Positions 50,145 through 59,309 of a stretch of 64,000 bases of DNA are shown one piece after another (position 1 is the stretch's first letter; each line of letters opens with the position of its first letter). The stretch is taken from positions 95,466-159,465 of the forward strand of contig NZ_JACJTT010000008.1 in the NCBI RefSeq assembly GCF_014698825.1. The letters are read 5' to 3'. Under the pieces are notes generated by a model. It had not been told where the DNA came from, searched no databases, and worked only from the letters and a program-made list of their open reading frames with translations. The stretch comes from Richelia sinica FACHB-800 (GTDB taxonomy: Bacteria > Cyanobacteriota > Cyanobacteriia > Cyanobacteriales > Nostocaceae). A program made the translations under genes and the position numbers.

Positions 50145-51500
50145 TTAACTGCTGGTGAGTTTCTTAATTTGCGCTTGGAAGCGGGCATTTTGTAATGCTT
50201 GGAGGGTAATGTGGGAGTCTTGTACCCAAAATTGTCTGCCAAATCGCACTAATTCGCGACGGTTTTCAGCTTGAATAATGCCAATTACAGGGACTTTGGC
50301 TTTGTCTTTGTCACCGGACTGTTCTTTCAAAATTGACCGCAAGCGATCGCGTTCTTCAATGGTCATCGCTTGTTGAGGACTCAATTCTACCATGACCATC
50401 TGTACTGTTTCTACAGGTTCGGCATCTTCCACAATGAATTGTGTTTGTTCGTCCCGACTGCGGTCTACTTTCCCCCACACAATTAACCTGGCATCAACTT
50501 GTAGGTAAGGACTGACACGTTCATAAATTTTAGGAAACACGACAGCTTCGGAAGATGTGGATAAATCTTCTATTTGCAAAATTGCCATCGGATCACCTTT
50601 TTTGGTCATGACTTTTTTGACGTTGTTCAGCATGACCACAACACAGAGTAAACTATCTTCTTTTTGCTCACCTAATTGAGATAAATTGATCGGTGCGAGA
50701 ATAGATGATTGCTTATTAATGGTTTTCAATGGGTGGTCGGAGACATAGAAACCTAAAAGTTCTTTCTCCATTCGCAATTTTTCTTGGGGAGGAAAATCTA
50801 GGACAGGTTTTGCTTTAGGGGCATCCAAAACAGTTTTAGAGGATGAACTTTGAACACTATTTCCCAGTCCCCCAGCAAATAAATCAAACAGATTCCCTTG
50901 TCCACTCGCACGGTCTTTAGCGCGGGATTGGGCCCAATCGTAAACTAATTCTAGGTCATGAATTAACTGGTTGCGGTTAGGTTCAAGTTTGTCAAAAGCA
51001 CCAGAATAAATCAGAGATTCCAAGGTACGACGGTTAACACAGCGTAAATCTACGCGATCGCAAAAATTTGCTAAATCTGTAAATGGGCCTTTTTCTTCTC
51101 TGGCTTCTAAAATTGAGGCGATCGCATTCTGCCCGACATTTCGCACCGCAGAAAAACCAAATAATACCTTACCATCAACCGGGGTAAAATCCACACCAGA
51201 ACGGTTAATATCTGGGGGGTCGATTTGAATCCCCATATTGATACAGGTGGAAATATACTTTTGTACCTTATCTGTATCACTACTGTTGGCAGTTAACAAA
51301 GCTGCCATGTATTCCAGAGGATAGTTAGCCTTAAGATAAGCCGTCTGATAGGTTACATAACCATAAGCCGTGGAGTGGGACTTATTAAAACAATTAGAAG
51401 CAATCAAACCATTTTGAATCGCAAAATTATGGTCTTGCTCAACGCCAATATCATAAACTTGAGCCTGACCTAAATATTTTTTTGTAACTATTTTTACCAT
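50145..51500 (-). CDS. dnaE: DNA polymerase III alpha subunit, C-terminal part, with split-intein C-half
   Basis: The first 36 residues are the C-terminal half of the DnaE split intein ('YDIGVEQDHNFAIQNGLIASN'-type end), ending in Asn36 followed by Cys37-Phe-Asn, the +1 extein Cys needed for trans-splicing. The remaining 415 residues are the C-extein ('KSHSTAYGYVTYQTAYLKANYP', helix-hairpin-helix region, and an OB-fold part 'DPMAILQIEDLSTSSEAVVFP'). The N-part with the intein N-half must be encoded elsewhere in the genome. The two products join after translation to give the replicative polymerase. Confidence 0.96.
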   Translation of the reverse strand: MVKIVTKKYLGQAQVYDIGVEQDHNFAIQNGLIASNCFNKSHSTAYGYVTYQTAYLKANYPLEYMAALLTANSSDTDKVQKYISTCINMGIQIDPPDINRSGVDFTPVDGKVLFGFSAVRNVGQNAIASILEAREEKGPFTDLANFCDRVDLRCVNRRTLESLIYSGAFDKLEPNRNQLIHDLELVYDWAQSRAKDRASGQGNLFDLFAGGLGNSVQSSSSKTVLDAPKAKPVLDFPPQEKLRMEKELLGFYVSDHPLKTINKQSSILAPINLSQLGEQKEDSLLCVVVMLNNVKKVMTKKGDPMAILQIEDLSTSSEAVVFPKIYERVSPYLQVDARLIVWGKVDRSRDEQTQFIVEDAEPVETVQMVMVELSPQQAMTIEERDRLRSILKEQSGDKDKAKVPVIGIIQAENRRELVRFGRQFWVQDSHITLQALQNARFQAQIKKLTSS

Positions 51501-51520
51501 AATCTCTATATTTTTATATT

Positions 51521-51600
51521 TATAGCAATGGACAGAGCAGTTAGGACATTAACTAACACTAAAACTTAGACAGCCAAAGGCTTTTAGCACTGTTGCTATA
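51521..51600 (-). repeat. TATAGCA-type short interspersed repeat, copy A
   Basis: The 80-base element starts TATAGCAATGGACAG and ends CTGTTGCTATA, so its ends are imperfect inverted repeats. The reverse complement aligns with 17524-17622 over most of its length, and its middle aligns with 61697-61730. It lies directly upstream of the dnaE C-part and could carry or affect its promoter. Confidence 0.7.
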
Positions 51601-51792
51601 TCTCTATCATACTTGGATTACCAAACATGACTGAGTTGGGAAGTATTAACAGCCTAGTGACATTTGTACGACAGATAATAAATTGCTGTCAGAGCAAAGG
51701 GGCAAATTCTCACAGGCGATCGCTCTGACAGCTATGCTAAAGGAATATTGATGATAGCCTAGCGTAACTATATTCCTACAAATCCTGCAAAT

Positions 51793-53646
51793 TTACGCAG
51801 GTTGTCCGTCACCTTTCACCGCTAACCTCGCTATTCCATAACAAAGGATAGCGTTGGCAATGAGGAAAAGTCGCGCTAAATTGCTACTACCTAACCCCCA
51901 TACCGCAGGGTCAGCAAAGGCACTAACAGTTAAGCAAGCAGCAATGCCTAAAGTAGAACCAATGGCAAACCATTTACCAGTGGGATGACCTAACAGTAAG
52001 GCAAGTAAGGCAATGGGAATGAGGACACTAGCAAAAATAGGGTTAAGGGCATCTGTTCCCTGGATAGCGTTTCCTAGTTCGGGAATAGAACTACCTAAAA
52101 GGCGGAAAGGCCACTGGGGTAAGTCGAAGATATAAATGCCTTTGAGGAAGAACAGGCCAGAACTACCAAAAATTAAACCACTGCCTAAAGACCAACTCCA
52201 AGTGAAGGGGAAATAGACTCGTAAAAACCAAGCCAGAAGATAGGAACCAACCACCATTAATATTTTTGGTAGAAGGGCAACCGCACCACCATCTATCCAA
52301 AAACGGGGGTTAAGATAACCGTTGTCCCGCAACCATCTAAAAAAGTCTTGAAAACTGATTTGGCCTTCATTGACCAGTTTAACTGCGGCAGCAGCGTTAA
52401 GTTGTCCCGCACCGTAGTAGTTTAAACCATCGTCTTGAATGACTCTCGCAGACTGTTTGAGGACATTTAAAACTTCATCTGGGTCTTTCACTCCCATTGC
52501 TCTAATTAAAGCCGCAGTACCAGCTACATGGGGAGAAGCCATACTGGTTCCTTGTAGTCCTAAAAACACACCTTCGCCGTTTTCGTTGATGGTTTCTTGG
52601 AGAATGGCACCTGTATCATTACCGCTACCACCAGGGGCAGAAATATCTACACCTGCACCAAAGTTGGAATAGTCAGCTTTTTCTCCGTCGGGGCCAAAAG
52701 CGGAAACACCAATAACGTGGGGATAACGGGCAGGATAACTGACTCCATCGGTATTTTCATTCCCGGCGGCAGCAACAATGATCACGCTTTTATTATGGGC
52801 GTAATCTACTGCTTCCTGCATGAGTTTACTTTCACCGCCACCGCCTAAACTCATGTTAATCACATCTGCCCCATTATCAGCAGCAAATTTAATAGCAGCG
52901 GCAATATCCGCAACTGTACCAGCACCGTCAGCATTTAATACTTTTAAGGGCATTAAACTAGCTTCATAGGCTACTCCAGCTACGCCATAGCCGTTATTAG
53001 TAGCTTGGGCAACTGTACCAGCAACATGGGTGCCATGACCGTTGTCGTCTGTGGCTTCTTGTCTGTCGTTGACAAAATCGTAGCCTTTGACGAACTTGGT
53101 TTCATACAAGTCGCGGACTTTGGTAATACCTGTGTCAATAACCGCAACCGTCACTCCACTACCTTTAGTGAAAGTCCATGCGTCTTCAACACCAATTTTG
53201 TGCATGTTCCACTGCTTGCTATAAAACTGGTCGTTAGGGCCTTTCAAGCTAGGGCTAACATCTTCATTAGCATCTGGTCGCAACATTTGCCCTAACCAGG
53301 TAACTTCACCTTGAGGAACAGTTTTATAAATATAGTTTGGTTCGATAAATTCTGTGGCTTTAGCAAAGGCAGAAGTTTTTAACTCCTGGAGACGTTGACG
53401 ATCGCCTTTGATAATATACACATGGTCTGATGCCAAATATTCATTATCTAGTCGAGGTGTGACATTATATTGTTGAGCGATCGCTTGTAAATCTTGGTTA
53501 ATGATACTAATAGGAATATCTTCGCGAAAATCCAGCAAAATTGTTTCAAACTGTCCCTTAGCTGCCAGTCCCTGAAAATTCAGGAACCCAAACACAGCAG
53601 CTATCAGCCCCATGAAAAACAAGGACAATAGTATAAGTTTTCTCAT
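51793..53646 (-). CDS. Subtilisin-family (S8) serine protease with C-terminal membrane domain
   Basis: The 617-residue protein has an N-terminal membrane/signal segment (1-25), a propeptide-like region (about 30-110) and the S8 domain with the triad Asp171 ('VAVIDTGI'), His204 ('GHGTHVAGT') and Ser368 ('GTSMASPHVAG'). After about residue 445 come several hydrophobic segments ('ILMVVGSYLLAWFLRV', 'VLIPIALLALLLG', 'GIAACLTVSAF'), about five predicted spans. The protease domain should face the periplasm or outside, held in the membrane. Membrane-anchored subtilases of this design occur in cyanobacteria; the substrate is unknown. Confidence 0.9.
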   Translation of the reverse strand: MRKLILLSLFFMGLIAAVFGFLNFQGLAAKGQFETILLDFREDIPISIINQDLQAIAQQYNVTPRLDNEYLASDHVYIIKGDRQRLQELKTSAFAKATEFIEPNYIYKTVPQGEVTWLGQMLRPDANEDVSPSLKGPNDQFYSKQWNMHKIGVEDAWTFTKGSGVTVAVIDTGITKVRDLYETKFVKGYDFVNDRQEATDDNGHGTHVAGTVAQATNNGYGVAGVAYEASLMPLKVLNADGAGTVADIAAAIKFAADNGADVINMSLGGGGESKLMQEAVDYAHNKSVIIVAAAGNENTDGVSYPARYPHVIGVSAFGPDGEKADYSNFGAGVDISAPGGSGNDTGAILQETINENGEGVFLGLQGTSMASPHVAGTAALIRAMGVKDPDEVLNVLKQSARVIQDDGLNYYGAGQLNAAAAVKLVNEGQISFQDFFRWLRDNGYLNPRFWIDGGAVALLPKILMVVGSYLLAWFLRVYFPFTWSWSLGSGLIFGSSGLFFLKGIYIFDLPQWPFRLLGSSIPELGNAIQGTDALNPIFASVLIPIALLALLLGHPTGKWFAIGSTLGIAACLTVSAFADPAVWGLGSSNLARLFLIANAILCYGIARLAVKGDGQPA

Positions 53647-53736
53647 ATCAACTGATCACAGCTTTTTGTTTAGATTGTTCACTACCTTAACTCATCTACC
53701 GTTGTATTGGTTGGTTTTTCGGACAGGGTGAATAAC

Positions 53737-53880
53737 CTGAACTCCTGTAACTTCTGAACTTCTGAACTCCTGAACTCCTGTTCGCGCAGCGTGCCGGAGG
53801 CATACTCCTGAACTTCTGAACTTCTGAACTTCTGAACTTCTGAACTCCTGTTCGCGCAGCGTGCCGGAGGCATACTCCTG
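53737..53880. repeat. Octamer array with two interspersed ~30-base modules
   Basis: Units CTGAACTC/CTGAACTT (the complement of the octamers at 5.2 kb) run from about 53737, interrupted at 53781-53810 and 53851-53880 by identical 30-base modules starting TTCGCGCAGCG and ending CATACTCCTG. Module and octamers are joined so that each module ends in the start of the next octamer. It lies just upstream of the subtilase and the CBS-HEPN gene. Confidence 0.85.
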
Positions 53881-53933
53881 ATATCTATAGGACAGTTATC
53901 AGTGATAGTTTCATGAAATACTGAATCCTGCTG

Positions 53934-54755
53934 ATGTCTTATTCCCAAGGGCAGATGAAACAGCTAAAGTCCCGTTCCCAAGATTTACGCGGTTTATTTG
54001 AACGTAACATCACCATCGAATATGTCGCTGAACCTCTCAAGGCAGTATCTGCTGATGCAGATATATCAAAAGTTCTACACTGGATGGAAGTAAAGGATTT
54101 TGATGTGATAGGGGTAGAAACCAATGAAACTATCACTGGCTATGTTGAACGTTCTACTTTAATTAGAAGTCAGTCTGGCAAGTGTGGTGACTATCAACAG
54201 ATATTTCACCCGAAAGAACTCATTGCTATTTCTACGCCACTGATGAAATTATTACCCATCCTACAAAAGCGGCAGCGTCTATTTGTTTTAGATTGCAATC
54301 AGGTGACGGGAATTATTACCTGTGGGGACTTACAGAAAGCACCAGTACGCATGTTGCTGTTTGGTTTGGTGACGCTACTGGAAATGAATTTGTTACGACT
54401 GGTGCGGTTATATTATCCCCAAGATTCATGGCAGAAGGTTCTCAAAGCCGACCGCTTAGAAGCTGCTCAAAAATTATGGCGGGAAAGTCAGGAACGAAAT
54501 GAAGCTACTGATTTATTAGATTATCTGCAATTTTGCGATAAACGAGATTTGGTTTTAAATCATCCAGAATTACTGGAACAGTTAGACCTCAAGTCTAAAC
54601 GCGCTGGTGAACGCTTCCTGAAATCGGCGGAAAAGCTACGAAATCGTTTAGCCCATGCCCAAAGCTTAGTGAGTGGTTCCTCTTGGACTGAATTGATTTC
54701 CTTGGCTGAAGCGATGGAAAAACTGTTAATTCAGTGCGAGGAAATAGAGTCGTAG
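53934..54755 (+). CDS. CBS-domain protein with C-terminal HEPN-like RNase domain
   Basis: The 273-residue protein has a pair of CBS motifs in the first half (about residues 28-135: 'VAEPLKAVSADADISKVLHWMEVKDFDVIGV', 'ETITGYVERSTL', 'RLFVLDCNQVTGIITCGDLQKAPV'). CBS pairs bind adenosine nucleotides. The second half (140-270) is all-helical and ends with 'KSAEKLRNRLAHAQ', where Arg236 and His241 form an R-x4-H motif. That motif, at the end of a long helix, is the active-site signature of HEPN ribonucleases. I infer a nucleotide-controlled RNase; no antitoxin gene is adjacent, and the HEPN call comes from pattern only. Confidence 0.7.
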   Translation: MSYSQGQMKQLKSRSQDLRGLFERNITIEYVAEPLKAVSADADISKVLHWMEVKDFDVIGVETNETITGYVERSTLIRSQSGKCGDYQQIFHPKELIAISTPLMKLLPILQKRQRLFVLDCNQVTGIITCGDLQKAPVRMLLFGLVTLLEMNLLRLVRLYYPQDSWQKVLKADRLEAAQKLWRESQERNEATDLLDYLQFCDKRDLVLNHPELLEQLDLKSKRAGERFLKSAEKLRNRLAHAQSLVSGSSWTELISLAEAMEKLLIQCEEIES

Positions 54756-54872
54756 GCTGTGATAAGCAACTCTTATATGCACTATCTAGGATTTGATGTC
54801 AAGTCCTATTGACGTTTTGTAACAATATTGTTAAATTTAGTTACATAAGTTAACAAACCAAAGAAAAACATT

Positions 54873-55043
54873 ATGTACACCACTATTAACGAAGAAGGTA
54901 TCCTCAATAACTACGCGACTGAGCCAGAAATGTATTTTGCTGAATACCCCTCTCCTGAGCAACAAGGTCGCTATGCTTTGCAAGGTGGATTAGCCGTTTT
55001 ATTTGTAACAACCCTAGTTTTAATTGGTTTGGGTGTAAGTTAA
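54873..55043 (+). CDS. psb34: Photosystem II assembly protein Psb34
   Basis: The 56-residue protein (MYTTINEEGIL... to a C-terminal membrane helix 'LQGGLAVLFVTTLVLIGLGVS') is the small ssl1498-type protein now called Psb34, which binds a PSII assembly intermediate (CP47 side). The N-terminal half is conserved and soluble ('EMYFAEYPSPEQQGRYALQG'), the C-terminal half is a single membrane span. Start ATG 54873 is the only choice. A Rho-independent terminator follows at 55098-55124. The name is a family recognition. Confidence 0.85.
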   Translation: MYTTINEEGILNNYATEPEMYFAEYPSPEQQGRYALQGGLAVLFVTTLVLIGLGVS

Positions 55044-55097
55044 TATTTTTTGACTTCGGTAACTGGATCTAATTGTCATATAGAATTCTCCTGTCAG

Positions 55098-55124
55098 CCT
55101 CGGTAAAAATAACCGAGGTTTTTT
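55098..55124 (+). terminator. Rho-independent terminator of psb34
   Basis: CCTCGGT (55098-55104) pairs with ACCGAGG (55112-55118), seven-base loop, followed by TTTTTT. It lies 55 bases after the psb34 stop and is a classical intrinsic terminator. Confidence 0.92.
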
Positions 55125-55327
55125 GCTGCGTATATTTGAACAAGGTTCCTAAAAATTGCTGAGTCCAAATACGGTACACAAAAAATTACCAATAAAAAAA
55201 TCTCAGATTCTGAGTTAGTGTGTCCATTGATTCTGATATTTTAGAAGTTTATAAGATTGGCGATCGCTTCCCAAGTTCCCGACGGAAGTCGTAATTACAG
55301 CCAGCATATTAGCTTACATGTAAGGTT

Positions 55328-57127
55328 ATGGCGCTCATAGTTCAGAAATACGGTGGTACATCTGTTGGTTCAGTTGAACGCATTCAAGCTGTAGCCCAAC
55401 GAGTTCAGAAAACAGTCCAGGCAGGAAACTCTTTGGTGGTAGTAGTTTCAGCAATGGGAAAAACCACCGATGGACTAGTTAAATTAGCTAATGAAATTTC
55501 CAAAAGTCCTAACCGTCGGGAAATGGATATGCTGTTGTCTACAGGGGAACAGGTGACTATTGCCCTGTTGAGTATGGCGTTGCAAGAAATTGGTCAACCA
55601 GCAATTTCTATGACAGGCGCACAGGTAGGAATTGTGACAGAGGCAGAACATACCCGCGCCCGCATTTTGCAAATTGAAACTGAGCGGTTAGTTAAACATA
55701 TTGATGCAGGTAAAGTTGTTGTTGTCGCTGGCTTCCAAGGCATTAGTAGCACTGGAGAATTAGAAATTACAACTTTAGGTAGGGGTGGTTCTGATACCTC
55801 GGCGGTGGCTTTAGCGGCAGCATTACAAGCAGATTTTTGTGAAATTTATACAGACGTACCAGGGATTTTAACTACAGACCCCCGTCTAGTTCCCGAAGCC
55901 CAATTGATGAAGGAAATCACCAGTGATGAAATGCTGGAGTTAGCTAGCTTAGGGGCGAAGGTATTACATCCCCGTGCAGTGGAAATTGCCCGCAATTATG
56001 GTGTGCCTTTGGTGGTGCGTTCTAGTTGGACTGATGAACCTGGCACTTGGGTAACATCTCCTAAAGTGCAGGAAAGGGCATTGGTAAATTTAGAATTAGC
56101 TCGTCCGGTGGATGCGGTAGAATTCGACCTTGACCAAGCGAAGGTGTCATTGTTGCGTGTACCTGACAAACCAGGGGTAGCAGCGCGGTTATTTAGCGAA
56201 ATTGCCCAGCAGAATGTAGACGTAGACTTAATTATTCAGTCTATCCATGAGGGCAATACCAATGATATTGCCTTTACTGTGAATACACCTATTTTAAACC
56301 GGGCGGAAGCTGTGGCTGATGCGATCGCTCCAGCTTTACGAGAAAACCCCAATTCTGACGAAGCGGAAGTGATGGTAGAAAAGAATACTGCAAAAGTCAG
56401 TATTTCTGGGGCAGGAATGATTGGTCGTCCTGGTGTTGCAGCCAAAATGTTTACCACCTTAGCGGCTGCTGGTGTGAATATTCAAATGATTTCTACCAGT
56501 GAAGTCAAAGTGAGTTGTGTGGTCGATGCGGAAGACTGTGATCAAGCAATTGCGGCTTTGTGTAACGCCTTTGAAATCGTTGCATCTCCCACTGCCTTGA
56601 CTGCCTCCACTGCCTCAGCCCCCGCCGTGCGTGGTGTCGCTTTAGACATGAATCAAGCCCGGTTAGCGATTCGTCAAGTACCAGACCAACCAGGGATGGC
56701 AGCGAAATTATTTGGTTTATTGGCAGAAAGTAATATCAGTGTGGATATGATTATTCAATCACAACGCTGCCGCATCATTGACGGTGTGGCCCGTCGGGAT
56801 ATTGCTTTTACGGTTGCGAGAATGGACGCAGAATACGCCAAGGCAAAACTTTCTCAAGTGGCAGATGAGTTAGGATGGGGAGAAGTAGTCCTAGATAGTG
56901 CGATCGCGAAAGTGAGTATTGTCGGGTCGGGAATGGTAGGACAACCAGGTATTGCGGGCAAAATGTTCAGTGCTTTAGCCGCAAATAACATCAACATCCA
57001 AATGATTGCCACCTCAGAAATTAAAATTAGTTGTGTGGTGGGACAAGATGAAGGTGTGAAAGCATTGCAAGTCATTCATGCAGCTTTTGATTTAGCAGGT
57101 ACAGAGAAATTTGTTGTACCAGCTTGA
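55328..57127 (+). CDS. lysC: Aspartate kinase with four ACT domains
   Basis: LysC phosphorylates aspartate at the start of Lys/Thr/Met synthesis. The 599-residue protein has the kinase domain ('IVQKYGGTSVGSVERIQ', 'FQGISSTGELEITTLGRGGSDTSAVALAAAL') to about residue 245. Two tandem pairs of ACT domains follow ('SLLRVPDKPGVAARLFSEI', 'VSISGAGMIGRPGVAAKMF', 'AIRQVPDQPGMAAKLFGLL', 'VSIVGSGMVGQPGIAGKMF'). The four-ACT form is the cyanobacterial type, about 600 residues, and gives combined feedback inhibition. It is 18 bases before the prolyl oligopeptidase gene. Confidence 0.96.
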   Translation: MALIVQKYGGTSVGSVERIQAVAQRVQKTVQAGNSLVVVVSAMGKTTDGLVKLANEISKSPNRREMDMLLSTGEQVTIALLSMALQEIGQPAISMTGAQVGIVTEAEHTRARILQIETERLVKHIDAGKVVVVAGFQGISSTGELEITTLGRGGSDTSAVALAAALQADFCEIYTDVPGILTTDPRLVPEAQLMKEITSDEMLELASLGAKVLHPRAVEIARNYGVPLVVRSSWTDEPGTWVTSPKVQERALVNLELARPVDAVEFDLDQAKVSLLRVPDKPGVAARLFSEIAQQNVDVDLIIQSIHEGNTNDIAFTVNTPILNRAEAVADAIAPALRENPNSDEAEVMVEKNTAKVSISGAGMIGRPGVAAKMFTTLAAAGVNIQMISTSEVKVSCVVDAEDCDQAIAALCNAFEIVASPTALTASTASAPAVRGVALDMNQARLAIRQVPDQPGMAAKLFGLLAESNISVDMIIQSQRCRIIDGVARRDIAFTVARMDAEYAKAKLSQVADELGWGEVVLDSAIAKVSIVGSGMVGQPGIAGKMFSALAANNINIQMIATSEIKISCVVGQDEGVKALQVIHAAFDLAGTEKFVVPA

Positions 57128-57144
57128 TAATATAGTGTTAAAAC

Positions 57145-59214
57145 ATGACTAATTCTCAACAACTCCTCTCCTACCCTTCTGTAACTCACAGTCCTCAAGT
57201 AGATAATTATCATGGGACTGTGGTTGCAGACCCTTACCGTGCCTTAGAAGACCCAGACTCAGAGGAAACAAAAGCCTGGGTAGAAGCCCAAAACCAAATT
57301 ACATTTGGCTATTTAGAAGAAATTTCTGCACGGGAGAAAATCCAACAACGCCTGACAAAGCTATGGGATTATGAAAAATATGGTATTCCCTTTCAAGAAG
57401 GCGATCGCTATTTTTATTTTAAGAACGATGGACTGCAAAACCAAAGCGTTCTTTACACCTTAGAAACCCTGGAAGCAGAACCGAGGGTTTTACTTGACCC
57501 TAACCAACTTTCCCCAGATGGAACAGTGGCTTTAGCTGGACTGGCTATTAGTGAAAATGGTCAGTATCTGGCTTATGGTCTATCAACTTCTGGTTCTGAT
57601 TGGCAAGAATGGAAAGTCCGTCACATTGAAACAGGAAAAGACCTAGAAGACCACCTGCAATGGATTAAATTTTCTGGTGCATCTTGGACAAAAGATCATC
57701 AAGGTTTTTTCTATAGCCGTTATGATGCACCCCAAGAAAAAACCAAATTAGAAGATATCAACTATTATCAAAAGCTCTACTACCATAAATTAGGCACACA
57801 TCAGTCAGCAGATACATTAATTTACCAGCGACCAGACCAAAAAGAATGGGGTTTTGGTGGGAGTGTAACGGAAGATGGAAAATATTTAATTATTTCCGTT
57901 TGGCGTGGTACTGACCCGAAAAACTTAGTTTTTTATCGAGATTTAACTCAACCTGAAAGTGAAATTGTCGAACTCATTAACGAATTTGTTGCCGACTACA
58001 GTTTCATTGATAATGATGACCATATTTTCTACTTTCGCACCGATTTAGATGCCCCTAGAGGCAGAGTTATTGCCATTGATATTGAAAATCCCCATCCAGA
58101 ACATTGGCAAGAAATTATTCCCCAAGTCCCAGAAACTTTAGAAAGTGTAGGTGTTCTCAATCATCAATTTGTGGCAGATTATCTCCAAAATGCCCACAGT
58201 CAAATTAAAATTTTCGACCTGCAAGGTAACTACATTCGGGAAGTAGAATTACCGGGACTTGGTTCTGCTGGTGGATTTGGTGGTAAAAAAGAAGATAGGG
58301 AAACTTTCTATAGTTTTACCAGCTTTACTACCCCTGGTACCATCTACCGTTACGATATGGTGACTGGAAAAAGCGAACTGTTTCGACAACCACAGGTAGA
58401 TTTTCAACCAGAAGATTACGAAATTAAGCAAGTTTTTTATCAAAGCAAAGACGGTACACAAGTACCGATGTTTATCACCCACAAAAAAGGCATTACATTA
58501 GATGGTAATAACCCCACCTATCTTTATGGTTACGGTGGTTTTAATGTCTCCTTAACTCCCAGCTTTTCTGTCAGCCTATTAGTGTGGATGGAAATGGGAG
58601 GAGTGTATGCTGTCCCCAATTTGCGTGGTGGTGGTGAATATGGGGAAGAATGGCATCAAGCAGGAATGAAGGAGAAAAAACAAAATGTGTTTGATGATTT
58701 TATTGCCGCAGCGGAATGGTTAATTGCGAATAACTACACCAAACCATCAAAATTAGCCATTGGTGGTGGTAGTAATGGTGGTTTATTGGTGGGTGCTTGT
58801 ATGACTCAACGTCCTGATTTATTTGGTGCAGCTTTACCCGCAGTTGGGGTGATGGATATGTTGCGTTTCCATCAATTTACCATTGGTTGGGCTTGGGTCA
58901 ACGAATATGGTTCACCAGATGAACCAGAGGAGTTTCCCACTTTATATGCTTATTCGCCATTACATAATCTCAAAACAGGCACAACTTACCCAGCTACTTT
59001 AATTACTACCGCAGATCATGACGATCGCGTCGTTCCTGCCCATAGTTTTAAATTTGCTGCCGCTTTACAAGCAGCCCATCATGGTGATGCACCTGTATTA
59101 ATTCGCATTGAAACCAAAGCCGGCCATGGTGCAGGTAAACCCACAGCAAAAATCATTGCAGAAGCAGCCGATAAATGGGCATTTTTAGTCAGAGTCTTGG
59201 GTATGGAAGTGTAA
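57145..59214 (+). CDS. Prolyl oligopeptidase family (S9A) serine peptidase
   Basis: The 689-residue cytoplasmic peptidase cleaves after proline in short peptides. An N-terminal beta-propeller (about 75-400) gates a C-terminal alpha/beta-hydrolase domain: Ser in 'GGGSNGGLLVGACMTQRPDLF', Asp in 'ADHDDRVVPAHSFKFAA', His in 'TKAGHGAGKPTAK'. 'PNLRGGGEYGEEWHQAGMKEKKQNVFDDFIAAAEWL' is also diagnostic. No signal peptide. The 17-base gap to lysC suggests co-transcription, but a functional link is not evident. Confidence 0.95.
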   Translation: MTNSQQLLSYPSVTHSPQVDNYHGTVVADPYRALEDPDSEETKAWVEAQNQITFGYLEEISAREKIQQRLTKLWDYEKYGIPFQEGDRYFYFKNDGLQNQSVLYTLETLEAEPRVLLDPNQLSPDGTVALAGLAISENGQYLAYGLSTSGSDWQEWKVRHIETGKDLEDHLQWIKFSGASWTKDHQGFFYSRYDAPQEKTKLEDINYYQKLYYHKLGTHQSADTLIYQRPDQKEWGFGGSVTEDGKYLIISVWRGTDPKNLVFYRDLTQPESEIVELINEFVADYSFIDNDDHIFYFRTDLDAPRGRVIAIDIENPHPEHWQEIIPQVPETLESVGVLNHQFVADYLQNAHSQIKIFDLQGNYIREVELPGLGSAGGFGGKKEDRETFYSFTSFTTPGTIYRYDMVTGKSELFRQPQVDFQPEDYEIKQVFYQSKDGTQVPMFITHKKGITLDGNNPTYLYGYGGFNVSLTPSFSVSLLVWMEMGGVYAVPNLRGGGEYGEEWHQAGMKEKKQNVFDDFIAAAEWLIANNYTKPSKLAIGGGSNGGLLVGACMTQRPDLFGAALPAVGVMDMLRFHQFTIGWAWVNEYGSPDEPEEFPTLYAYSPLHNLKTGTTYPATLITTADHDDRVVPAHSFKFAAALQAAHHGDAPVLIRIETKAGHGAGKPTAKIIAEAADKWAFLVRVLGMEV

Positions 59215-59309
59215 TTGATGGTTGGGTCATTGCCACCTTTTGCTATGGTGTAACTAGGCAATAGCTACAATTTATTGATGTCGCCCCCAGGCATCATTTT
59301 TTCACATCC

